From Actinomycetota bacterium (GTDB taxonomy: Bacteria; Actinomycetota; Thermoleophilia; Gaiellales; F1-60-MAGs149): 32,871 bases of DNA. This document shows positions 26,963 to 32,871 of the stretch, one piece after another (position 1 is the stretch's first letter; every line of letters begins with the position of its first letter). Location: contig VGBM01000018.1 in the NCBI GenBank assembly GCA_016870485.1, positions 1-32,871 of the forward strand, read 5' to 3'. The notes under the pieces were generated by a model. The model worked only from the letters and a program-made list of their open reading frames with translations, was not told where the DNA came from and searched no databases. The translations under genes were made by a program, and so were the position numbers.

Positions 26963-27670
26963 ATGATCGCCTCCGTCTCCCTCGTCACCTACCCCCGCGA
27001 GGAGCTGCGCTGGGCGTTCGGGCGGATGGGCCTCGACCGCCCCGACCTCGCCCAGGTCCCCGGCCTGCGCTTCCGGCGCCTCGTCGGCACCGCCCAGGGC
27101 CGCTCCTTCGCGTGGAAGCCCGACCTGCTGCGCTGGGGGCTCGTGGCCGCCTGGGACGACGAGGCCGACCTCAACCGCTTCCTCGCCGAGTCGCCGATCA
27201 GCGAGCGCTGGCGCGAGCACGCCTCGGAGGTGTGGACGGTGCGCATGGTGCCGGTCAAGTCCGCGGGCCGGTGGGGCGGCGCCAACCCGTTCCCCGCGCA
27301 GGAGCCGCCGCCCGGCGATGGCCCGTACGCGGTCATCACGCGCGCCTCCTTGCGCGCGCGGCGCACCCGCCGCTTCTACGGCGCCGTCCCCCCGATCGAC
27401 CTCGACCTCGCCCGCGCCGAGGGCCTGGTGGCCAGCATCGGCTTCGGCGAGTCGCCGCTCGGCCGGCAGGGCACCCTCTCCGTCTGGACGTCGCTCGAGA
27501 CGATGAAGGAGTTCGCGTACGGCACGCCCGCCCATCGCGAGGCGATGCGCCGCCGGGCCGACGAGGACTGGTACGCGGAGGAGCTGTTCGCGCGCTTCCG
27601 GCCCACCGCGAGCGAGGGCACCTGGGATGGCTCCGACCCCCTCGCCCCGCTCCTCGCCGCCACCCGATGA
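26963..27670 (+). CDS. CrtA-like (spheroidene monooxygenase family) protein
   Basis: A 235-residue protein. The pattern of short conserved boxes resembles CrtA proteins: LRFRRLVGTAQGRSF, RWGLVAAWDDEADLNRFL, the central TRASLRARRTRRFYGAVPPI, SIGFGESPLGRQGTLSVWTS, and FAYGTPAHREAMRRRADEDWYAEELFARF. Classical CrtA is a heme monooxygenase that puts keto groups on acyclic carotenoids. Homologues without known carotenoid genes exist and their reaction is unproven. The stop overlaps the start of a glycosyltransferase (ATGA), so the two act together, perhaps to oxidise and then glycosylate a lipid or carotenoid. The rest of a carotenoid pathway is not seen here. Confidence 0.65.
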   Translation: MIASVSLVTYPREELRWAFGRMGLDRPDLAQVPGLRFRRLVGTAQGRSFAWKPDLLRWGLVAAWDDEADLNRFLAESPISERWREHASEVWTVRMVPVKSAGRWGGANPFPAQEPPPGDGPYAVITRASLRARRTRRFYGAVPPIDLDLARAEGLVASIGFGESPLGRQGTLSVWTSLETMKEFAYGTPAHREAMRRRADEDWYAEELFARFRPTASEGTWDGSDPLAPLLAATR

Positions 27671-28791
27671 TCGCCCTCTACGCGCTCGCCGCGCTCCAGA
27701 CCGTCGCTTGCCTGGTCGTGCTCGCCCGCCTCAGCCGCGGCCGCAACCGCGTCGCCCCGTTGACCCCCGGCCCGCCCGGCCCCGCGGGCGCGCTCGCGAT
27801 CCTCGTGCCGGCCCGCGACGAGGAGCTGCGGCTCGGCCCCCTGCTCGAGGCGGTGGCCCGGATGGGGCCCGTCGTGCGCGAGGCGATCGTCATCGACGAC
27901 GGCTCGACCGACGGCACCGCGGAGCTCGTGCGCGCGTGGGCCGCGCGCGACCCCCGCCTTCGCCTGATCGCCGCGGGCGAGCGGCCCCCTGAATGGGTCG
28001 GCAAGCAGCACGCGCTGCAGGCGGGCCTCGCCGTCGCCGCCGCCGACTGGTGCCTTTGCCTCGACGCCGACGCCCGCCCCGACCCCGCCCTGCCCGACGC
28101 GGCGCTCGCCGCCGCCCTCGAGCACGGCTACGACGCGATGAGCGCCGGCCCGCGCTTCGCCGTGGACACGGCCGGCGAGGCGGTCCTCCACCCAGCCCTC
28201 CTGACCACCCTCGTCTACCGCTTCGGCCCGCCCACCCCCGCCCCCGCGCGCACGGACCGCATCGTCGCCAACGGCCAGTGCCTGCTCGTGCCGCGGGAGC
28301 GCTTCCTGGCCGCGGGCGGCTGGACGCCCGTGCGCGCCAACATGACGGAGGACGTCGCCCTCGCCCGCCACCTCGTGCGCGCGGGCTGGCGCGTCGGCAT
28401 GGCCGACGCCGCGCCGCTCCTCGTTGTCGACATGCACGCCTCCGGCCGCGAGGCCTGGCGCGAGTGGGGCCGCTCGCTGGCCCTGCCCGGCGTCGCCTCG
28501 CGCTACGAGCAGCTCGTCGACGTCGTCACGCTCCTGCTCGTCCTCGCCCTGCCGCCGTGGATGCTCCTCGCGGCGCTCGTGACCGGATCCTGGTGGGTCG
28601 CCACGCCGTCGCTCGTCCTGCTCGCCGTGCGCCTCCTCCTCCACGGCGCCCTGCGCGCCACCTACGACCGCCCGCCGGCCGCCTACTGGCTGGCCCCGCT
28701 CGCCGACGGCCTCGCCGTCCTGCGCCTCGCCGTCTCCGCCGTGCGCCCGAACCGGCGCTGGCGGGGCCGCACCTACGCCCGCTCGTCCTGA
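27667..28791 (+). CDS. Membrane GT2-family glycosyltransferase
   Basis: A 374-residue protein: an N-terminal membrane helix (residues 1-20), a GT-A catalytic domain and two or three membrane helices from about residue 280. Motifs: ILVPARDEELRL, the nucleotide-sugar site VIDDGSTDGT, WVGKQHALQAG, the metal-binding DADARPD, and the acceptor/base region NMTEDVALARHLVRAGW with ED. The arrangement resembles the CrtQ/CruC-like and hopene-associated (HpnB) glycosyltransferases. Coupled to the CrtA-like gene by a 4-base overlap. The sugar donor and acceptor cannot be read from the sequence. Its last 19 bases overlap the 3' end of the convergent PlsY-like gene. Confidence 0.85.
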   Translation: MIALYALAALQTVACLVVLARLSRGRNRVAPLTPGPPGPAGALAILVPARDEELRLGPLLEAVARMGPVVREAIVIDDGSTDGTAELVRAWAARDPRLRLIAAGERPPEWVGKQHALQAGLAVAAADWCLCLDADARPDPALPDAALAAALEHGYDAMSAGPRFAVDTAGEAVLHPALLTTLVYRFGPPTPAPARTDRIVANGQCLLVPRERFLAAGGWTPVRANMTEDVALARHLVRAGWRVGMADAAPLLVVDMHASGREAWREWGRSLALPGVASRYEQLVDVVTLLLVLALPPWMLLAALVTGSWWVATPSLVLLAVRLLLHGALRATYDRPPAAYWLAPLADGLAVLRLAVSAVRPNRRWRGRTYARSS

Positions 28792-29369
28792 TGCTTCTGG
28801 ATGCCGGCGCGCGCGAGCGCCCGGTCGGCGAGGTACGAGCGCACCCCGACGAACAGGAGCAGCCCCACGGCGATGGCGAGCCGCAGGCCCGCCCCGTAGA
28901 AGAACCAGGCCGCGAACGGGGCCACGATCAGGCAGGCCTGGATGCCGCGCGCGAAGTCGAAGCGCCAGCGCACCGCGAGCAGGACCACCCCGCCGACGAC
29001 GCAGGCCAGAGGCATGACCACGATCGCGCCGCCGGCGAGGCAGAGCAGGCTGCGCCCGCCCCGGAACCCCATCGGCGCCGGGAACATGTGCCCGAGGATC
29101 GCGCCGATCCACCCGACCACCGCGCCCTCGAGCCCGCCGACCGCCAGGCCGAACCCCGCGCCGGCCGCCCCCTTGGCCGCATCGAGGAGGAGGATCGGCA
29201 GCGCCGCGTGGCTGCCGAGCAGGGCGCGTGCGTTCCAGTAGCCGGGGTTGAGATCGCCGACCGCGCGCAGGTCGGCGATGCCGTGGCGGCGCGCGACGAG
29301 GTTGGCGAAGGGGATGCAGCCGAAGGCGTAGCCCACGGCCAGCGCGGCGGCCAGCCAGGCGTACGTCAC
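28773..29369 (-). CDS. Divergent PlsY-family glycerol-3-phosphate acyltransferase
   Basis: A 198-residue integral membrane protein with about five to six helices and the length of PlsY. The first signature is GCIPFANLVARRHGIADLRAVGDLNPGYWNARALLG, where classical PlsY has GSGNxGATN. The second is LLLDAAKGA, and the third GHMFPAPMGFRGGRSLL. PlsY moves an acyl group from acyl phosphate to glycerol 3-phosphate. The changed motif (GDLNPGYWN, GGRSLL) suggests an altered substrate, and a second canonical plsY probably exists elsewhere. The GTG start at 29367-29369 overlaps the stop of the gene upstream. Confidence 0.75.
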   Translation of the reverse strand: MTYAWLAAALAVGYAFGCIPFANLVARRHGIADLRAVGDLNPGYWNARALLGSHAALPILLLDAAKGAAGAGFGLAVGGLEGAVVGWIGAILGHMFPAPMGFRGGRSLLCLAGGAIVVMPLACVVGGVVLLAVRWRFDFARGIQACLIVAPFAAWFFYGAGLRLAIAVGLLLFVGVRSYLADRALARAGIQKHQDERA

Positions 29370-29722
29370 GCCGGCTCGCGGGCCAGCTCGTCCGCGATCG
29401 CGCCCGCCACGACGAGCCGGTCGATCGCCCCGTAGGCGCCCGGGCCCCACGGCCAGCGCGTCAGCCACTCGACGAGGCTCCAGATCGCGGCGCGCGCGTC
29501 CGCCGAGCGCGGGTCGTCCGCGACCAGGCCGTGCGCACGCTCCGCCAGCTCGAGCGTGCGCCGCGACTCGCGCCCGTGCACGCAGCGGTGGCGCACGAGT
29601 ACCACGACGCGCGCGACGAGCCGCTCGGCGAAGCGCTCCAGGTCGTCGACCGCGTCGCCGTCGAGCTCCGCGTAGAGGTCGCGCTGCGCGCGGGTCAGGA
29701 GGAGGTCGTCGGTCTGCAGCAC
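29366..29722 (-). CDS. Small hypothetical helical protein
   Basis: A 118-residue protein from GTG 29720-29722, six bases after TATCCT, so the message should be leaderless. The sequence looks all-helical and charged: LQTDDLLLTRAQRDLYAELD, FAERLVARVVVLVRHRCVHGRES, DARAAIWSLVEWLTRWPWGPGAYGAID. It has no signal peptide or clear membrane segment; the WPWGPG turn could interact with membrane. I do not recognise the family. It overlaps the plsY-like start by four bases, so a joint role in lipid metabolism is plausible. The longer frame upstream is the shadow of the thioredoxin-fold gene. Confidence 0.65.
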   Translation of the reverse strand: MLQTDDLLLTRAQRDLYAELDGDAVDDLERFAERLVARVVVLVRHRCVHGRESRRTLELAERAHGLVADDPRSADARAAIWSLVEWLTRWPWGPGAYGAIDRLVVAGAIADELAREPA

Positions 29723-29728
29723 GCCCGG

Positions 29729-29734
29729 AGGATA
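29729..29734 (-). promoter_or_regulatory. -10 of the plsY-like operon; leaderless
   Basis: TATCCT on the minus strand, six bases before the GTG start at 29722. Confidence 0.5.
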
Positions 29735-29787
29735 GAGGGGCCGCTCGCCGGGCGGGAGCCCGCCCCCGCGGCGATGGCGGAAACCGA

Positions 29788-30216
29788 TCAGCCGAACGGG
29801 AAGCCCGCGGGGGCGCGCGGCGTCAGCCGGCCCGTGCGGGTGGTGAAGCGGTACTCGGGGTGGTACGGCGCGTCGAAGGCCGTCTGCGAGCGGCCCGCGC
29901 GGTCGTAGTAGACGAGGATCGGCGCGGACCCGAAGCGCTCGCGGGCGAAGGCGACGACGTCGGCGCGGCGCGACTCGCCGGAGACCACCGCCACCACCCT
30001 GACCGAGGGGTTCGCCGACGCGTACCGCGCGACCTCGGGCGCATTGCCCTGGCACGCCCCTCAGAAGGGGTGGAAGAACATCACCACCGACGGCTTCCCC
30101 TTCAGGGAGCTCGGGGTGATCGAGCCGTTGACCACGCGGGCCGCGTTCGCGGGCGCCGCGGCCAGCGCGACCGCCACGAGGGCGGCGGCGAGGACGAGGA
30201 GGCGCCGGCGGGTCAT
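29788..30216 (-). CDS. Exported thioredoxin-fold protein with in-frame TGA (candidate selenoprotein)
   Basis: One reading frame of 143 codons from ATG 30216 to TGA 29788, interrupted only by TGA at 30061-30063. Residues 1-25 are a signal peptide (RRR, hydrophobic stretch, ANA-A). The strand VVMFFHPF runs straight into codon 52 (TGA), then G-A-C-Q-G-N, so the active site reads U52-G-A-C55 where thioredoxins have CxxC. Downstream, VARYASANPSVRVVAVVSG, APILVYYDRAG and the HP (P120, candidate cis-proline) plus YRFTTRTGRL match the TlpA/redoxin fold, and the coding character is kept over all 91 codons after the TGA. Selenocysteine insertion is the simplest reading; a Cys-to-stop mutation or an assembly error are alternatives. 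The expected role is thiol-disulfide or peroxide reduction outside the membrane. Confidence 0.7.
30015..30060 (-). promoter_or_regulatory. Candidate bacterial SECIS region after the TGA
   Basis: Two stems can form in the mRNA just 3' of the TGA. One uses GGGCG-TGCC with GGCA and CGCCC (first 24 bases after TGA), with a very small loop. The other uses CCGA and CGCG (30028-30038) with CGCG and TCGG (30015-30022) around the loop CGGTA, about 33 bases after the TGA. The latter has a G among the first loop bases, as bacterial SECIS loops do. Confidence 0.35.
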
Positions 30217-30248
30217 GCCCCACAGTTCAGCAGATCCGGCGGCCCGCG

Positions 30249-30473
30249 TCAGGCCGCGGCGGTCTCGAGCGGCAGATCCTCGAGCACCGAGCCGCACTCG
30301 CGGCAGGCCCAGGCGGCATGCCCGCCGCGGCGCTCCACGCGCAGGGTCTCGCCCGCGCAGACCACGCAGGTGCCCTCCGCGCCGGACGGCGCGTGCGGGC
30401 CGGCCCAGGCGGCCAGGAGCTCCTCGAGGGTGCGGGTGGCGGGTGCCGTCGCGTCCATGCCGAGCAGAAGCAT
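30249..30473 (-). CDS. Small zinc-ribbon protein following lexA
   Basis: A 74-residue protein starting at ATG 30471-30473, three bases after the lexA stop. Two CxxC pairs, CVVC (near residue 36) and CREC (near 57), separated by about 17 residues, make a zinc ribbon. The N-terminal part is a short Ala-rich helix. No signal peptide. I cannot name the family. Its place right behind lexA suggests co-transcription and SOS induction; a role in DNA metabolism or as a LexA helper would fit but is not shown. Confidence 0.7.
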   Translation of the reverse strand: MLLLGMDATAPATRTLEELLAAWAGPHAPSGAEGTCVVCAGETLRVERRGGHAAWACRECGSVLEDLPLETAAA

Positions 30474-30476
30474 GAC

Positions 30477-31109
30477 TCAGATCCTCCGGAAGACGCCCAC
30501 CACGACGCCCATGACGACGACGTGGTCGGGGTAGAAGGGCTGCAGCGCGTCGTTCTCCGGGTCGAGCCGGACGCGGCCGTCGATCCGGCGCACGCGCTTG
30601 ACGGTGGCCTCGTCGCCATCGACGAGGCAGGCGGCGATCTCGCCGTCCGCGCAGTCCTCCTGCCGGCGGATCACGACCGTGTCGCCGTCCAGGATCCCCG
30701 CGTTGACCATCGAGTCGCCGCGCACGGCGAGCAGGAAGTTCTCGCCGCTGGCCGTGATCTGCTCGGGCACCGCGATGTGCTCCGTGATGTTCTCCTCGGC
30801 CAGGATCGGCGAGCCCGCGGCGATCGCCCCGACCATCGGCAGCATGCGCACGCCCGGCAGATCGATCGGCTCCGGACGCCGCGCCTCGCGCTCCCGGCGG
30901 CGCTCGCCGAGGTCGATCGCGCGCGGCTTCGTGGCGTCGCGGCGCAGCGCGCCCGACTGCTCGAGCGCCTTCAGGTGCGCATGCACCGTGGAGGGCGAGG
31001 TCAGGCCGATCGCCTCGCCGATCTCGCGCACGGTGGGCGGGTAGCCATGCTCCTCCGTGTACTGCTCGACGACCTCGAGCACCTCTTGCTGTCGCTTGGT
31101 GAGCGCCAC
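30477..31109 (-). CDS. lexA: SOS repressor LexA
   Basis: A 210-residue LexA from GTG 31107-31109, chosen for the GGAGG six bases upstream. The N-terminal winged helix-turn-helix covers LTKRQQEVLEVV, GYPPTVREIGEAIGL and SPSTVHAHLKALEQSG. The cleavage site is A98-G99 in AIAAGSP. The S24-type latent protease has S133 in GDSM and K171 in EATVKRV. RecA filaments on damaged DNA trigger self-cleavage and induce the SOS genes. Two CGAAC-N4-GTTCG boxes lie upstream, so it represses itself. Confidence 0.97.
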   Translation of the reverse strand: MALTKRQQEVLEVVEQYTEEHGYPPTVREIGEAIGLTSPSTVHAHLKALEQSGALRRDATKPRAIDLGERRREREARRPEPIDLPGVRMLPMVGAIAAGSPILAEENITEHIAVPEQITASGENFLLAVRGDSMVNAGILDGDTVVIRRQEDCADGEIAACLVDGDEATVKRVRRIDGRVRLDPENDALQPFYPDHVVVMGVVVGVFRRI

Positions 31110-31122
31110 GCGGGCCTCCAAT

Positions 31123-31136
31123 CGAACGGGTGTTCG
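31123..31136. promoter_or_regulatory. LexA box 1
   Basis: CGAACGGGTGTTCG fits the Bacillus/actinobacterial SOS consensus CGAAC-N4-GTTCG exactly. It lies between the -10 hexamer and the lexA start codon. Confidence 0.92.
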
Positions 31137-31141
31137 TGCGA

Positions 31142-31170
31142 AGGATGGCACATCGAACGCGTGTTCGCAA
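31142..31170 (-). promoter_or_regulatory. lexA promoter
   Basis: On the minus strand TTGCGA (31165-31170), a 17-base spacer and CATCCT (31142-31147). LexA box 2 covers the spacer and touches the -35. Confidence 0.55.
31154..31167. promoter_or_regulatory. LexA box 2
   Basis: CGAACGCGTGTTCG, again a perfect CGAAC-N4-GTTCG. The start-to-start distance to box 1 is 31 bases, about three helical turns, so two LexA dimers could bind the same face. Confidence 0.92.
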
Positions 31171-31222
31171 CCCCGGCCGGCCGAGCGACGCCATGGCCGC
31201 CCCACGGGCGCCCGGATTCGGC

Positions 31223-31228
31223 TAGCCT
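31223..31228 (+). promoter_or_regulatory. -10 of the tRNA-Leu gene
   Basis: TAGCCT lies 11 bases before the mature 5' end of the tRNA. No clear -35 was found. Confidence 0.5.
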
Positions 31229-31239
31229 TCGGCCTCCAC

Positions 31240-31323
<84 letters not shown>

Positions 31324-31330
31324 TGCACAC

Positions 31331-31359
31331 GACGGCCCCCGGGATCCCCGGGGGCCGTC
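31331..31359 (+). terminator. Terminator of tRNA-Leu
   Basis: GACGGCCCCCGGG and CCCGGGGGCCGTC make a perfect 13-bp stem around ATC, eight bases after the tRNA. CGTCTTCCC follows. Confidence 0.8.
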
Positions 31360-31416
31360 CGTCTTCCCAGGGTCGTGCCGCGCGCGATTGTCGGGGCGCG
31401 CACCCGGTTGGTCGCG

Positions 31417-31614
31417 TCAGCCGCGGTTGTCCGCCGTGCGCGCCGCGTCCCGCGTGGCCCCGATCGCGGCGTACGCCGCGTCGAGCTCGCCCGCGGCGAT
31501 CTGCGCGTCGATCGCCTCGGCCTGCGCCTGCGTCACGACGCCGCGCGCGAGCGCGGCGGTGGCGATCAGAAGGGCGGCCAGCCCCCGCCCGGTCGTGGTG
31601 CTGCGTGCGGTCAT
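31417..31614 (-). CDS. Small secreted peptide, unknown
   Basis: A 65-residue protein from ATG 31612-31614 with AAGGAG upstream. Residues 1-32 look like a signal peptide (TARSTTTGRGL, then ALLIATAALA, then VVTQAQA). The mature part, about 33 residues, is a short amphipathic helix: EAIDAQIAAGELDAAYAAIGATRDAARTAD. It has no cysteine. It is divergent from another secreted protein gene, with shared upstream repeats. I do not recognise it. Confidence 0.6.
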   Translation of the reverse strand: MTARSTTTGRGLAALLIATAALARGVVTQAQAEAIDAQIAAGELDAAYAAIGATRDAARTADNRG

Positions 31615-31686
31615 GTCCTCGTACTCCTTCGTCTCTCGGGACCCGCCGTCGCGGCGGGCCGACGGGCCGGACGGTGCCGCACCCGG

Positions 31687-31722
31687 CTGAGGATCTCCTG
31701 AGATCGCCGAGCGCCCGCTGAG
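31687..31722. repeat. CTGAG repeats and GATCTC palindrome between two secreted genes
   Basis: CTGAG occurs at 31687, 31698 and 31718; the first two are 11 bases apart. The palindrome GATCTC-CT-GAGATC (31692-31705) overlaps them. The site lies between divergent genes for small exported proteins. Direct repeats at 11 bp suit an OmpR-family response regulator; the palindrome could equally suit another dimeric protein. Confidence 0.4.
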
Positions 31723-31814
31723 AGCGGCGTCAGATGCAGGCGCCCCGGGCGTCGTCAGAGGCGGCAAGGGGCGGGACCGCCCCGCCCACCTCCCGAACAA
31801 GGGACCCCCGCACC

Positions 31815-32779
31815 ATGCCCCGCACCCGACTCCTCGGCGCCCTCATCGGCGCCGCCGCCCTCGGCGCCCTCGTCGCCGTCCCGGCCGCCCAGGCCTACGA
31901 CGGGGACTGGCGCATCGCCGGCGCGTTCGAGCGCTCCACGTCGCCGAGCTTCTACGGCGGCTTCAACCCCAACCACGTCGACGAGGTCGCGGCGGTGTTC
32001 GACAGCCGCGCCAAGACCCTGCGGGTCGACCTCGAGTACTTCCAGGCGCCTGAGCGCGGCAACGTCTCCGTCAACTTCGGCCGCGGCCAGGCCGACGGTC
32101 CTGCCAGACGGGCGTGATGGACGTCACCATCGCGTCCCGCGACACCTCGGGCCAGGCCCGCACCGAGTACGCGTGGACGACGTCCCGCTCCACGCGGCCC
32201 GCGGGCGAGGGCTGGACCTCCGTGGGCCGCTTCTCCGCGCAGGGCTACTGGCGCTCCCAGTGGAGCCGGATCGTGCCCGGGCTGGACCCCGAGCCCTACG
32301 AGCGGGTCGCCACCCTCGAGCTCGACGGCGTCGACGGCGCCCTGACCGACGCCGAGCGGCTCGACAACGGCGCGACGGAGATCTCGTGGTCGTTCGGCTC
32401 GCCGCTCCTCAACGGCATCGAGGCCGACTGCCTCGAGATCCAGGTGCCCGGCCGGCGCGCGCCGTTCACGGTCGCCCCGCCGGCGACCGAGCCGGCCCCG
32501 GCGCCCACGCCGACGCCCGCCCCCGAGGCCGGCGGCGACGGATCGGAGACGATGCTCGACGACATGGTCGTCAGCGCCGGCCGCCGCGGCGCGTCGATCG
32601 AGCTGCGCATATCCGGCGACGCCGAGAAGGTGCAGATCCGGGTGCGCCGCGCCTCGAGGACGCTGGACTTCCGCAGCCGCGTCATCCTGAAGAACCAGGA
32701 CAGTCGCGTCCGCTGGGTGATGGTCCGCTTCTCGGACGGGGCCGGCTGGTCCGACTGGGAGCGCGTCTTGGTCCGCTGA
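31815..32779 (+). pseudogene. Secreted protein gene split by a one-base frameshift
   Basis: Two adjoining frames read as one protein. The first (ATG 31815 to TGA 32117) has a signal peptide (AAQA-Y, residue 25) and a beta-rich start, GDWRIAGAFERSTSPSFYGGF and NHVDEVAAVFD. The second continues at about 32099 with S-C-Q-T-G-V-M-D-V and runs to TGA 32777-32779. Restoring one base after 32098 would give a continuous protein of about 321 residues. Two cysteines (CQTG and DCLEI) in the second part could pair. A Pro/Thr/Ala linker (around 32480-32530) separates a C-terminal beta domain with WVMVRFSDGAGWSDWERV. Family unknown. It may be a true pseudogene, a sequencing or assembly deletion, or a programmed shift; the good coding character on both sides favours a recent or technical event. 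Confidence 0.65.
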
Positions 32780-32786
32780 CCCGCCT

Positions 32787-32826
32787 CGCCGCGCCCGTCG
32801 ACCGGCCATGGCCGGCGGGCGCGGCG
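32787..32826 (+). terminator. Terminator hairpin after the frameshifted gene
   Basis: CGCCGCGCCCG (32787-32797) pairs with CGGGCGCGGCG (32816-32826); inside, CCGGCC pairs with GGCCGG. TCGA forms a bulge. It starts 7 bases after the stop codon. Nothing else is recognised in the remaining 45 bases. Confidence 0.65.
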
Positions 32827-32871
32827 ACCCCGGGCGCCGCGTAAGCGGACGCGCTGCGGGTGCGACAACTT

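Noticed and set aside
29788..29997. Separate 69-residue gene starting at GTG 29997
   Set aside because: It is only the C-terminal half of the thioredoxin-fold ORF, lacking the active site; the full frame through the TGA explains it better.
32296..32868. Minus-strand frame of 190 codons at the right edge
   Set aside because: Antisense of the frameshifted gene; no ribosome-binding site or domain.

Overview
The window is a compact, very GC-rich bacterial chromosome segment with short intergenic gaps and frequent GTG starts. Gene content, LexA boxes of the CGAAC-N4-GTTCG type and a type A RNase P RNA point to an actinobacterium. Thermoleophilia (Solirubrobacterales or Gaiellales-like) is my best guess, made without any database search. 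No mobile element, CRISPR array or phage gene was seen; this is housekeeping and metabolic chromosome.

Left part (1-4430): an arsenate-resistance pair (an ArsJ-associated GAPDH and the ArsJ-type exporter) follows the end of an unseen upstream gene. It converges on an electron transfer flavoprotein operon (etfB-etfA, minus strand). A small unknown gene follows. Next (4478-10171) comes a phosphate-uptake locus: a candidate Pho box, an unknown secreted protein, a PstS-like binding protein, PstC, PstA, a PstB with a long disordered N-terminal extension, and a lipoprotein. A secreted D-glucuronyl C5-epimerase-like protein has its own leaderless promoter.

Middle (11528-17910): two paralogous coiled-coil/NlpC-P60 cell-wall hydrolases lie in tandem, then a divergent pair of class III aminotransferases (one GabT-like) and an MFS transporter. 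From 17943 a strong promoter drives a 40-codon leader ORF that ends in leucine and valine codons and is laced with perfect hairpins. It precedes leuA-leuB-ilvB-ilvN-ilvC, a branched-chain amino acid operon probably controlled by attenuation.

Right part (24253-32871): a MarR-type regulator, a FIST-domain protein, a cyclophilin, rnpB, a CrtA-like monooxygenase with a GT2 glycosyltransferase, a divergent PlsY-like protein, a small unknown gene, a thioredoxin-fold protein, a zinc-ribbon protein, lexA with two operators, tRNA-Leu(GAG), a small secreted peptide and a secreted protein gene split by a one-base frameshift.

The most striking item is the thioredoxin-fold gene at 29788-30216. Its reading frame is interrupted once, by TGA, exactly where the first cysteine of the CxxC active site belongs (UxxC). 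This suggests an undescribed exported selenoprotein that ordinary gene calling would split or drop.
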